From JBFKOL01 sp041628815 (GTDB taxonomy: Bacteria; Bacteroidota; Bacteroidia; Chitinophagales; Saprospiraceae): 17,266 nt of DNA. Where the stretch lies: contig JBFKOL010000054.1 in the NCBI GenBank assembly GCA_041628815.1, positions 1-17,266 of the forward strand, given 5' to 3'. Positions within the stretch are counted from its first letter, which is position 1, and each line of letters begins with the position of its first letter. Made by a program: the position numbers and the translations under genes. Shown here piece by piece: positions 7,812 to 14,747 of the stretch. The notes under the pieces are model-generated. The model was given only the letters and a program-made list of their open reading frames with translations, made no database searches and was not told where the DNA came from.

Positions 7812-8810
7812 TTATACTTTGAGTATAAGACAAGCGAGATCAGTCAACCTGGCAGAGTAGCCTGCTTCGTTGTCGTACCAGCTTACCACCTTTAGCATGT
7901 CCTGGTTGACTTGAGTCATTAGTGAATCAAAGATGGATGAGTGCGGGTTGCGAACAATATCGCTCGATACGAGGGGGTCCTCGGAATATTCGAGAATGCC
8001 TTTCATGCTTCCTTCTGCATAGGACTTAAAGAGATTGTTCACTTCTTCAACAGTCGCATTCTTATCAAGAGAAACGTTTACTTCTATCATCGATCCCGTA
8101 ACAACCGGTACCCGTGCAGCGATGGCGAAGAGTTTACCGGCTATGCTAGGGATCACCTTGCCCACGGCACTAGCAGCTCCTGTGCTTGTGGGTACTATGT
8201 TGAATGCAGCAGCCCTTGCCCTTCGAAGGTCGCTGTGAGGGGCGTCCTGGATGTTCTGGTCAGATGTGTAAGCATGAATAGTCGTCATAGCTCCCACGCG
8301 CACACCGTAATGCTCATCAAGTATTTTCATGACCGGAGCAAGACAGTTGGTTGTGCAGGAAGCATTGGAAAAGACATTGGCTCTGCGGTCGAGATCCTTG
8401 TCGTTTACTCCAAGCACGATGGTCTGAACACCAGCTCCTTTCGCAGGGGCCGAGATCACCACGTCTTTGGCGCCTGCATCCAGGTGTAAACCTGCCTTTT
8501 CTCTTGTACGGAATATACCTGTACACTCGAGAACAAGGTCTACACCGAGTTCTTTCCAGGGCAGTTTAGACGGGTCGCGTTCTGCAGATGCAAAGATCTC
8601 TTTTCCATTGACGATCATCTTGTCATCGGTATAGTCTACAGTGCCTTCAAACTTACCGTGGGCACTGTCGTATTTTAACAGATGAGCCAGGGTGGCGTTG
8701 TCAGTGAGGTCATTGATGGCCACGACTTCGACTCCTTTTCTAGTGAGGAGATTTCTGAATGTGAGGCGGCCGATTCTTCCAAATCCATTGATTGCTATTC
8801 TTTTGGCCAT
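7812..8810 (-). CDS. gap: Glyceraldehyde-3-phosphate dehydrogenase, type I
   Basis: Oxidises and phosphorylates glyceraldehyde-3-phosphate to 1,3-bisphosphoglycerate, which the next enzyme, Pgk, uses. The 332-aa product has the family's standard length. Seen: the NAD-binding INGFGRIGR (7-15), Asp34 in NDLTD (an acidic residue here usually means NAD preference), the catalytic SNASCTTNC block with Cys152, the partner His179 in TIHAYT, and the C-terminal SWYDNEAGYSARLTDL. First gene of the minus-strand operon; the ATG at 8810 matches the canonical MAKRIAINGFGR start. The 298-nt region upstream is shared with the divergent peroxiredoxin-like gene and should hold its promoter, although no consensus pair is obvious. 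Confidence 0.98.
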   Translation of the reverse strand: MAKRIAINGFGRIGRLTFRNLLTRKGVEVVAINDLTDNATLAHLLKYDSAHGKFEGTVDYTDDKMIVNGKEIFASAERDPSKLPWKELGVDLVLECTGIFRTREKAGLHLDAGAKDVVISAPAKGAGVQTIVLGVNDKDLDRRANVFSNASCTTNCLAPVMKILDEHYGVRVGAMTTIHAYTSDQNIQDAPHSDLRRARAAAFNIVPTSTGAASAVGKVIPSIAGKLFAIAARVPVVTGSMIEVNVSLDKNATVEEVNNLFKSYAEGSMKGILEYSEDPLVSSDIVRNPHSSIFDSLMTQVNQDMLKVVSWYDNEAGYSARLTDLACLILKV

Positions 8811-9108
8811 GATTGCTATTTTATAGGTTTATAATGCGTTTTGAACGAGGCATCGAAATTAAAGAATATTTAGCAAGAAAATTGATGTGTGGCCGATGAA
8901 TATACGTTCTTAACTGAGTTGAATGAAGTTAGACAAAATGATCTTTCGAATTAACCTATTTTTCGGACGAAATGATCCCCACTACGCTTCTTTTCAAAAT
9001 TATCGGCTGAAGCAAATTCAATAATTTTTTTGCCAAAAAGATCGAAAAGTCCGCCAGCCAACGACAGCTCAAGGGTTTTGGCTGTATCATTGCAATCAAA
9101 ATACCGCT
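8811..9108. promoter_or_regulatory. Divergent intergenic region of gap and the peroxiredoxin gene
   Basis: The 298 bases separate two divergent genes, so promoters for both should lie here. I looked for the Bacteroidota TTTG / TANNTTTG pair. On the plus strand the closest -7 match is TATCATTG (9085-9092), with no TTTG at the right distance. On the minus strand TAATTTCG (8854-8861 on the reverse complement) is one base off, also without a good partner. No small ORF, riboswitch or heptad tract was recognised. Confidence 0.4.
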
Positions 9109-9735
9109 ATGCGCTCATTTACGCTTTTATGCTATTCTATGATCTTCACCTTTGTCCTGAACGGCCAGCAGGGACCAGCGAAATTTGGCATCGACCTCAA
9201 TGACAATGCCGTTCTGGGTGGTCTGTCCGTAGGTGATACAGCACCGGAAATCAAGGCGTCGATCGGCGAACAGTCCTTCATACTTTCCGAAGCCCTCAAA
9301 GACCATGAGGTACTCATCATTTTTTATCGCGGATACTGGTGCGGAGTATGCAATAAATATCTCTCTGAATTTGAGGAAGACCTGGTTCAGCTAACCGAAA
9401 GAGGTATCCGCGTAATTGCGATTACACCAGAACAGCATGAATATGTAGATGTTATGAGAGAAAGAACAGGACTAAGCGTTGATGTGATCAGCGATGCAGA
9501 CGGACAGATCATGCGCGACTACAAGGTTTTTTATGAAGTTACATCCGACATTAACGAAAGGCTTAATGAATACATCGGTGGTGATCTCGCTGCCATCAAT
9601 GGACAGGACCGTGCTGCTCTACCCGTCCCAGCTACCTACCTCATTGGCAAGAACCGCAAGGTGCGTTTTGCGCATTACGACGTCAATTACCGGAATCGGG
9701 CTACCGTCGAGGATGTTCTGAGTGTTATAAAGTAG
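9109..9735 (+). CDS. Exported peroxiredoxin-like (AhpC/TSA) protein
   Basis: Thioredoxin-fold protein, probably a thiol peroxidase or thiol:disulfide protein of the periplasm. The 208-aa product begins with a hydrophobic segment (FTLLCYSMIFTFVLNG) likely to be a signal peptide, with a cut near residue 19-23. The AhpC/TSA fold follows: GDTAPEI (42-48), FYRGYWCGVC with Cys78 and Cys81 (a CXXC pair), and the C-terminal LPVPATYLIGKNRKVRFAH strand pair typical of AhpC/TSA-like proteins with a FYRG.WC motif. The CGVC motif allows either peroxidatic or disulfide-exchange chemistry, and I cannot separate these by eye. Probably monocistronic: upstream is the divergent gap operon, and downstream is a 312-nt spacer whose first 35 bases contain a predicted G-quadruplex. 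Confidence 0.88.
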   Translation: MRSFTLLCYSMIFTFVLNGQQGPAKFGIDLNDNAVLGGLSVGDTAPEIKASIGEQSFILSEALKDHEVLIIFYRGYWCGVCNKYLSEFEEDLVQLTERGIRVIAITPEQHEYVDVMRERTGLSVDVISDADGQIMRDYKVFYEVTSDINERLNEYIGGDLAAINGQDRAALPVPATYLIGKNRKVRFAHYDVNYRNRATVEDVLSVIK

Positions 9736-9744
9736 GGATGAACC

Positions 9745-9769
9745 GGGTTTCGGGGTAATGGGGTTTGGG
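9745..9769 (+). other. Predicted G-quadruplex motif
   Basis: Four G-runs (GGG at 9745, GGGG at 9752, GGGG at 9760, GGG at 9767) are separated by loops of 4, 4 and 3 bases (TTTC, TAAT, TTT). This meets the usual G3+N1-7 definition on the plus strand, and a further GGG lies at 9735-9737. It starts 9 bases after the peroxiredoxin stop and would be in that gene's mRNA 3' end. The G-runs recur every 7-8 bases, so it may itself be a decayed heptad array. Confidence 0.6.
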
Positions 9770-9827
9770 TGCTGTCGGATGATGCCAACATGCCATTGAA
9801 CCATACCAGAAAGAATCTTCAGATCGA

Positions 9828-9869
9828 AACCTGATATCCGATAGCTGATACGTGCTATTCGATGGGTGA
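9828..9869. repeat. Degenerate 7-bp tandem repeat, unit about TANNYGA
   Basis: Six units in 7-bp register; most start with TA (AA or TG in the first and last) and end in GA. The clearest are TATCCGA (9835-9841), TAGCTGA (9842-9848) and TATTCGA (9856-9862). It is strongly decayed but keeps the register over 42 bases, and lies between the peroxiredoxin gene and the YceI operon. Confidence 0.55.
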
Positions 9870-10047
9870 ATCGATTGGGTCATTTTTTAAGCGCGGCCGT
9901 GCATCCCGCCAAGTCTACGAACGCCCAACAAATCTTAATGTTTCTTTAAGCATCAATCTCACTTATGTACTTTGTTTTTGTGCCCAGTCTCAACAATGTT
10001 TTTCTTGTTTCCTTAAATTCGTGACCTGAAATGAAAAGACTATCCCG

Positions 10048-10683
10048 ATGATTCTTAGAAAACAAATGAACAATGATAGCCACAAAAGCTGTGTACCATG
10101 GATGGCTATGCTCCTATTTTGCTTTACCATCAATTCGTCAAATGGACAGGATCTAAATTTTAACCTAGCTCCTGAAAACGGGGTGGAAGTGTATGTGACA
10201 GGTGGTTCGACCCTACATGACTGGACGGCTCGTATATCCGACGTCGCAGGCTATCCATTGTCGATGGGATGGACCTCACAATCACAAAGCAAGGTCGATG
10301 TTTTCGAATTCAGCGTTGGGGTGGAATCCATGACAGGTGGGCGAGGACCCACTATGGACAAGAAGATCAGGGAGGCTTTGAAATTTGAATCCCATCCACG
10401 CATTACTTATGTACAGAATGAACCGGCACCTATCACTTGGAGTCCAAACGGATCGGATTTTAGCCTTGTATCTAAGGGTCTCCTTAACATCGCAGGGGTA
10501 GAGAAAGCGGTAGAGGTGACGGTCTCAGGAAGGCGTGCAGAGGGAATGCTCATTTTTGAAGGGGCCAAAAGTCTTCTCATGTCCGATTATGGAATTGAAC
10601 CACCCACAGCAATGTTTGGGCAAATAAAGACCAAAGACGACATTACCTTTCATTTCAGGTTTGCTTATCATACCGTTCAATAA
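10048..10683 (+). CDS. YceI-like exported protein
   Basis: YceI-like proteins are periplasmic lipocalin-like beta barrels, some of which bind polyisoprenoids; the ligand here is unknown. The 211-aa product has a signal peptide (WMAMLLFCFTINSSNG, about residues 18-33, cut before QD), then the domain opening VTGGSTLHDWTA (50-61), the SHPRITYVQ strand near residue 117, and KGLLNIAGVEKAVEVTVSG (about 149-167), all in the expected order. Two in-frame ATGs are possible: 10048 (MILRKQMNNDSH) and 10066 (MNNDSH). Either gives a working signal peptide; the first is kept, but the second gives a more usual n-region length. The stop TAA overlaps the next ATG by one base (TAATG), so translation is probably coupled to the SUMF1-domain gene. 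Confidence 0.85.
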   Translation: MILRKQMNNDSHKSCVPWMAMLLFCFTINSSNGQDLNFNLAPENGVEVYVTGGSTLHDWTARISDVAGYPLSMGWTSQSQSKVDVFEFSVGVESMTGGRGPTMDKKIREALKFESHPRITYVQNEPAPITWSPNGSDFSLVSKGLLNIAGVEKAVEVTVSGRRAEGMLIFEGAKSLLMSDYGIEPPTAMFGQIKTKDDITFHFRFAYHTVQ

Positions 10684-11690
10684 TGCAACTAAAAGTAAAA
10701 GATCTCTATATGACAGCGAGAAACGCGTGTTTGGTCATTTTGGCCTTAACCCTTTGTACTGTCCTCGGCGGACAGACCATTCATGATAGTCTGACGGTTC
10801 GGATACCCGGTACCGATGAGGAATTTCCCATGGTGCTTGTTCCAGGGGGTACATTTGTAATGGGAAGCCATCATGAAGACGCACTGAGGGAAGAAGATGA
10901 AGGTCCTACCTTTGAGACGCAGGTCGATTCATTCTGGATGGGAAAATATGAAATCACCTATGAAGTTTACAGGGTCTTCCGGGACAAAGCACTTGATCTC
11001 GTTCCTGAAGATCTTCCAGAATGGAATGCGGATGCTGTGGCGAGACCCAGCCCACCTTACGAGGACCCTACTTTTGGGATGGGTGAAGATGGGTTTCCGG
11101 CCGTGAGTATGACGCAGTTTGCCGCACTTCAATTTTGTAAATGGCTCAGTGACAAGACTGGCGATTTCTATCGCCTGCCCACCGAAGCAGAATGGGAATA
11201 CGCTTGCAAGGCTGGAGGGAATGGACCTTACTATTTCTCTGCCGACTCTTCCTCGTTGGATGAGAACGCCTGGTACTACGACAACAGCTCCGATAAATAC
11301 CATGAAATAGGCAGAAAGAAACCCAATCCATGGGGGTTGTACGACATGCTTGGGAATGTTTCAGAATGGACATTGGATCAATATACCAAAGATGCCTACG
11401 CCAGGATGGTCACCGAGCAGGCCGGTGAGATTAATCCCTGGATAAAGCCGACACGGCTTCATCCACGTACGGTGAGAGGTGGATCCTGGGACGACGATGC
11501 ATCCGAACAGCGTTGCACATGCCGCATCCCGTCCAGTGGAAAATGGAAAGAAAGAGACCCCCAGATACCCAAGAGTTTCTGGTGGAATACTGACTCTCCG
11601 TTTGTGGGATTTAGAATCATCAAACCTCACAGGCAACCGTCTCCTGAAGAACAGGCCAACTTCTGGGCTTTGGTACTTGGGGACGGATGA
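10683..11690 (+). CDS. SUMF1-domain (formylglycine-generating-enzyme-like) exported protein
   Basis: A 335-aa SUMF1/FGE-fold protein, probably periplasmic. A signal segment (ACLVILALTLCTVLGG) precedes the fold, whose landmarks are VPGGTFVMGS (53-62), WMGKYEITYEVYRVF, LPTEAEWEYA (165-174), GLYDMLGNVSEW, VRGGSWDDDAS (264-274) and a final VGFRI. True formylglycine-generating enzymes carry two active-site Cys shortly after GGS (GGSYMCHRSYC in human SUMF1). Here those positions are Asp271 and Gln276, and the only nearby Cys are 278 and 280. It is therefore unlikely to oxidise sulfatase cysteines, and its role is unknown. The start at 10683 shares one base with the YceI stop; an internal ATG at 10710 would give a tighter signal peptide. 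It is followed 55 nt later by apbE. Confidence 0.87.
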   Translation: MQLKVKDLYMTARNACLVILALTLCTVLGGQTIHDSLTVRIPGTDEEFPMVLVPGGTFVMGSHHEDALREEDEGPTFETQVDSFWMGKYEITYEVYRVFRDKALDLVPEDLPEWNADAVARPSPPYEDPTFGMGEDGFPAVSMTQFAALQFCKWLSDKTGDFYRLPTEAEWEYACKAGGNGPYYFSADSSSLDENAWYYDNSSDKYHEIGRKKPNPWGLYDMLGNVSEWTLDQYTKDAYARMVTEQAGEINPWIKPTRLHPRTVRGGSWDDDASEQRCTCRIPSSGKWKERDPQIPKSFWWNTDSPFVGFRIIKPHRQPSPEEQANFWALVLGDG

Positions 11691-11745
11691 CGGCAAAGGC
11701 TTCCAACCAAGATTTAGAGAATGTAAAAGATAAGGCCGCTGAAGT

Positions 11746-12720
11746 ATGACCTTTAGTAGAACAGCCGCCATGGCCATAGCGACGTGCATGGCTTTCGTTT
11801 TGACTGCCGAGGCAGATACCCTAAGATGGAAGAAACAATTCCAGGCTATGGGTACGCATTTTGCTGTGACCATCTTTTGTGATGATGAACGCAAAGCTGA
11901 AATTGTTCTTTCTCAGGCGGAGGAAGAGGTGATACGGCTAAACCGGATATTCAGCGATTACCTGGATGACAGTGAAGTGACCAAACTGTCCAAGGCTGCC
12001 GGAAACGAGGGTGCCACGCCCATATCAAGAGAATTGTGGGATGTGTTGAAGTTTGCACAGGAGCTTTCGGTGCGTACGGATGGGGTATTTGATGTGACCA
12101 TAGGACCTTTATCCAGATTGTGGAGAAGGGCCTTTCGCAGAGATGAAATGCCGGATAGCTCGGCGGTGGCGGACAATCTTTCTCTGGTTAAGCACCAAAA
12201 TTTATCCTTGCAACATGAGATGAAGGCTGCTTATCTCACAAAACCTGGCATGCGAATAGATCTGGGTGGCATTGCAAAAGGGTATACCATGGATGTCCTT
12301 GCCGATTTGATTCGTGGGCAAGGAGTTCATCGTTTTCTTATCGATGCGGGAGGCGATCTGCTTGCTGGAGAAGCACCCCCCGGGAAAAAGGGTTGGGATA
12401 TCGCATTATCCGGAACTGCCGATGCCCAGGGTAACATTCGCAAAGTAGTCCTGGTGAACAAGGCCCTTGCAACATCGGGGACCACCTATCGCTTTATCGA
12501 ACATAAAGGACTGCGGTATGGTCATATCATCAACCCCAAGACCGGGTATGGCATAAACAGTCGTCACAACTTTGCAGTAATGGCCGATGACGGCATGACC
12601 GCTGACGCCCTTGCGACCACCTTGGCTATCATGGGCAGTGTTGATTTTGGGCAAGTGTGTGCAACGTATGATGGCTGTGAGATTCTGTATTTTGAGCGCA
12701 AAGCATTTGCTACCAAATAA
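11746..12720 (+). CDS. apbE: FAD:protein FMN transferase (ApbE family)
   Basis: Transfers FMN from FAD to Thr or Ser residues of client flavoproteins (for example NqrB/NqrC, RnfG or FMN-binding-domain proteins), Mg-dependent, normally in the periplasm. The 324-aa product has a signal peptide without a lipobox (TAAMAIATCMAFVLTAEA), then QAMGTHFAVTIF, the central RIDLGGIAKGYTMD (Asp172 and following), LIDAGGDLLAG, ALATSGTTYR, GHIINPKTG and the metal-site TADALATTL with Asp287. All key blocks are present, so it should be active. No client flavoprotein is encoded in the window. It lies 55 nt after the SUMF1-domain gene and 12 nt before a lipoprotein gene, so it is probably in the same envelope operon. 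Confidence 0.95.
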   Translation: MTFSRTAAMAIATCMAFVLTAEADTLRWKKQFQAMGTHFAVTIFCDDERKAEIVLSQAEEEVIRLNRIFSDYLDDSEVTKLSKAAGNEGATPISRELWDVLKFAQELSVRTDGVFDVTIGPLSRLWRRAFRRDEMPDSSAVADNLSLVKHQNLSLQHEMKAAYLTKPGMRIDLGGIAKGYTMDVLADLIRGQGVHRFLIDAGGDLLAGEAPPGKKGWDIALSGTADAQGNIRKVVLVNKALATSGTTYRFIEHKGLRYGHIINPKTGYGINSRHNFAVMADDGMTADALATTLAIMGSVDFGQVCATYDGCEILYFERKAFATK

Positions 12721-12732
12721 TCACGAGTTAAT

Positions 12733-13398
12733 ATGAATACCAAATGGCTAATCTATGCGATGGGATTGACCTTAATGGGCTGTACCACCAAAGGAATAGA
12801 GAGCGTCACAAACTCAGAAACCAGTGAACAACCTGTTTTAAAACATCGCACCATCGCATCACCCGATTGGATAGAAGGTAATTTCTGCCACGATGAACGC
12901 TCCGTGTTCCGGTCAAACGGAACGGCAGAAAGAAGGATCACCTATGAAAAGTGTGGAGAGGTCCTTGAATCAGAGCTATTTCATCCTGGCCCGGAAGGTC
13001 GCATCGCCTCCTCCTCCCTGTTTACAAGAATTGAGAATGTTGAATACGTCTGGAGATATGACTCGACCGGAAGATTGACTGAAAAAAAGGCACTACTTCC
13101 TACTTCCTACTTCCCTATGCGGATTACCTATAATTATGACAGCACTGGATACCTGATCAGCGAGATGGGTGTTTTGACTGATGATATTCCCGCTCGTTAT
13201 GGTTGCAGGATTGAATACCAATACAATGATGCGAAACTAACGCGAACAGTATTTTACGGAGGTGCGGAATGCGATCAGGTAACAAGGAAAATAGAGCACT
13301 TTTACGGTGAAGATGGAAGTGAGGTGCGTCGACACTATTACGAAAGTGGGGAAGAGGAGAAATTTATCGTGAGAGGTGTCTTTCATGCCTTCGAATAG
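12733..13398 (+). CDS. Lipoprotein of unknown function with YD-like repeats
   Basis: The 221-aa product has a lipoprotein signal ending in LMGC (14-17), so Cys17 should be acylated. The mature part has no family I can name, but it contains short pieces resembling RHS/YD repeats (WRYDSTGRLTEKK and YNYDSTGYLISEMG, then QYND and FYGEDGSEVRRHYY), suggesting a small beta-rich, MORN/YD-like fold. It starts 12 nt after apbE, so it is probably the last gene of the YceI-SUMF1-ApbE group. Between the two YD motifs, three exact 7-bp repeats encode LLPTSYF, an insertion that interrupts the repeat pattern and remains in frame because three units equal 21 bases. Loss or gain of one unit would truncate the protein. 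Confidence 0.75.
   Translation: MNTKWLIYAMGLTLMGCTTKGIESVTNSETSEQPVLKHRTIASPDWIEGNFCHDERSVFRSNGTAERRITYEKCGEVLESELFHPGPEGRIASSSLFTRIENVEYVWRYDSTGRLTEKKALLPTSYFPMRITYNYDSTGYLISEMGVLTDDIPARYGCRIEYQYNDAKLTRTVFYGGAECDQVTRKIEHFYGEDGSEVRRHYYESGEEEKFIVRGVFHAFE
13093..13113 (+). repeat. Three exact CTACTTC heptads inside the lipoprotein gene
   Basis: CTACTTC occurs three times head to tail with no mismatch, fully within the open frame. A fourth partial unit (CCTA) follows. Because 7 is not a multiple of 3, each unit is read in a different frame, giving the non-repetitive peptide LLPTSYF. Confidence 0.85.
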
Positions 13399-13447
13399 TG
13401 CATAAAAAGCGCTAACTTTCGGGTTCTATCCAAAAATGTAAAGTTCC

Positions 13448-14746
13448 ATGCAGATAATCTCTCCTTCAAGACGTGAATTCGTAAAAAAATCGAGTTCAGC
13501 ACTGGTGGCATCTAGCCTCGGTTTCAACATTCTTTCTTCTCAATCGCGCAGGTTTCAGCCCAATGTAGATACCCTTCGCGTCGGTCTTATCGGATGTGGT
13601 GGACGAGGCACGGGTGCTGCGTACCAGGCTACAATGGCAGAAGACAATGTCATCGTCACTGCCATGGCCGACATCTTCCGAGACAGGCTCGACACTTCTT
13701 ACGAAAACCTCATGAACGAAAACCCCGACAAGATCCAGGTCGACGAAGACCACAAGTTCATAGGTTTCGATGCTTATAAAAAAGTCATAGAAAGTGATGT
13801 CGATGTGGTCATCCTGACGACACCACCGAGTTTTCGCCCGGGTCATCTCGAAGCAGCTATAGAAGCAGGTAAACATATATTCTGTGAAAAACCGGTGGCC
13901 GTTGATGCTCCTGGTATACGCCGGGTCCTTGCATCGGCACAAAAAGCCAAAGAAAAGGGACTGGCACTCATGAGTGGATTTTGCTGGAGGCACGACACCC
14001 CAAAAATCGATACTTATAACCGGCTCCTCGATGGTGCCATTGGGGATATTCACACCATTTACAATACATACAACACGGGTGCCTTATGGTTTCACGACAG
14101 AAAACCGGGATGGTCTGATGTCGAATATACCATGCGCAATTGGCTTTATTACAATTGGCTGTCCGGTGATCACATTGCTGAACAGGCCGTACACAGTCTT
14201 GACCTGATGTCGTGGGCTATGGGTGACCAGATGCCTGTGAGTGCTTCGGGTACCGGTGGGCGTCAGAGTCGGACTGAAAAACAATATGGAAATGTGTTTG
14301 ACCACTTCGCCATAGTTTATGAATACGGAGACGGACGCCGCGGATTTCATTTTAGCAGGCAGCAAAAAGGATGCTCTCGCGCATACGGAATCGATATGAT
14401 GGGTGACAGGGGCCGTTGTGAAATTGACGTATCAAGAGTACATCGCATCATAACCGATAACCAGTGGGACTGGGAAGGTGAGCGAAAGAATATGTACCAG
14501 AATGAGCATGACACGCTTTTTGCTTCCATTCGCAATGGCAATCCGTTCAACGATGGTGAAATGATGGCCAACAGTACAATGCTTGCCATTTGGGGCCGTA
14601 TGGTAGCTTATACGGGTCGTACCCTTACCTGGGAAGAGGCAATCAACAGCCAGGAAACACTTGGGCCCACGCTGGAAGAATATTCGTGGGATCTGAACTG
14701 GCCGCTCAAAGACGTCGCCAAACCAGGTATCACGGAATTTGCCTGA
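13448..14746 (+). CDS. Tat-exported Gfo/Idh/MocA family oxidoreductase
   Basis: NAD(P)-dependent dehydrogenase of the glucose-fructose oxidoreductase/inositol dehydrogenase superfamily; the substrate is probably a sugar, glycoside or polyol. The 432-aa product starts with a twin-arginine signal (SRREFVKKSSSALVASSLGF, Arg8-Arg9). The Rossmann loop is VGLIGCGGRGTG (45-56), the dinucleotide-contacting EKP motif is Glu147-Lys148-Pro149, and the second catalytic block is EQAVHSLD with Glu245 and His249 (Glu where many relatives have Asp). Export with the cofactor already bound is typical for Tat enzymes of this family. It is followed one base after the stop by a Tat-exported isomerase and then by a cytosolic Gfo/Idh/MocA enzyme, so the three probably act on related substrates. 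The start ATG gives the usual short n-region before the RR motif. Confidence 0.92.
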   Translation: MQIISPSRREFVKKSSSALVASSLGFNILSSQSRRFQPNVDTLRVGLIGCGGRGTGAAYQATMAEDNVIVTAMADIFRDRLDTSYENLMNENPDKIQVDEDHKFIGFDAYKKVIESDVDVVILTTPPSFRPGHLEAAIEAGKHIFCEKPVAVDAPGIRRVLASAQKAKEKGLALMSGFCWRHDTPKIDTYNRLLDGAIGDIHTIYNTYNTGALWFHDRKPGWSDVEYTMRNWLYYNWLSGDHIAEQAVHSLDLMSWAMGDQMPVSASGTGGRQSRTEKQYGNVFDHFAIVYEYGDGRRGFHFSRQQKGCSRAYGIDMMGDRGRCEIDVSRVHRIITDNQWDWEGERKNMYQNEHDTLFASIRNGNPFNDGEMMANSTMLAIWGRMVAYTGRTLTWEEAINSQETLGPTLEEYSWDLNWPLKDVAKPGITEFA

Positions 14747-14747
14747 T

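Larger units (their letters stand above)
9736..10047. other. Spacer between peroxiredoxin and YceI genes
   Basis: These 312 bases hold no supported gene. Near the left end is a four-tract G-quadruplex motif (9745-9769). A degenerate heptad tract follows (9828-9869), with a weaker unit to 9876. The right part (about 9925-10047) is AT-rich and should carry the promoter of the YceI operon; TACTTTG at 9967-9973 resembles a Bacteroidota -7 element with one base missing and no convincing -33 partner. Confidence 0.5.

Noticed and set aside
7804..7833. Extended pgk start at 7833
   Set aside because: It needs a TTG codon, overlaps gap by 22 bases, and the added residues do not look like a pgk N-terminus; the ATG at 7803 fits.
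9085..9092. Bacteroidota -7 promoter element for the peroxiredoxin gene
   Set aside because: TATCATTG is one base off the consensus and lacks a TTTG element at 19-21 bases upstream, so it is not listed as a promoter.
10683..11690. Active sulfatase-maturing formylglycine-generating enzyme
   Set aside because: The active-site cysteines are replaced (Asp271, Gln276) and no sulfatase gene is in the window.
11361..11894. Minus-strand open frame of 177 codons across the SUMF1 and ApbE genes
   Set aside because: It overlaps two well-supported genes and its translation shows no family motif or plausible signal.
13496..14053. Minus-strand open frame of 185 codons inside the first Gfo/Idh/MocA gene
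   Set aside because: It is a shadow of a gene with clear catalytic motifs; the translation is unlike any known protein.
14739..14747. Extended start of the TIM-barrel gene at 14739
   Set aside because: It is TTG and overlaps the preceding stop; the ATG at 14748 directly opens the Tat motif.
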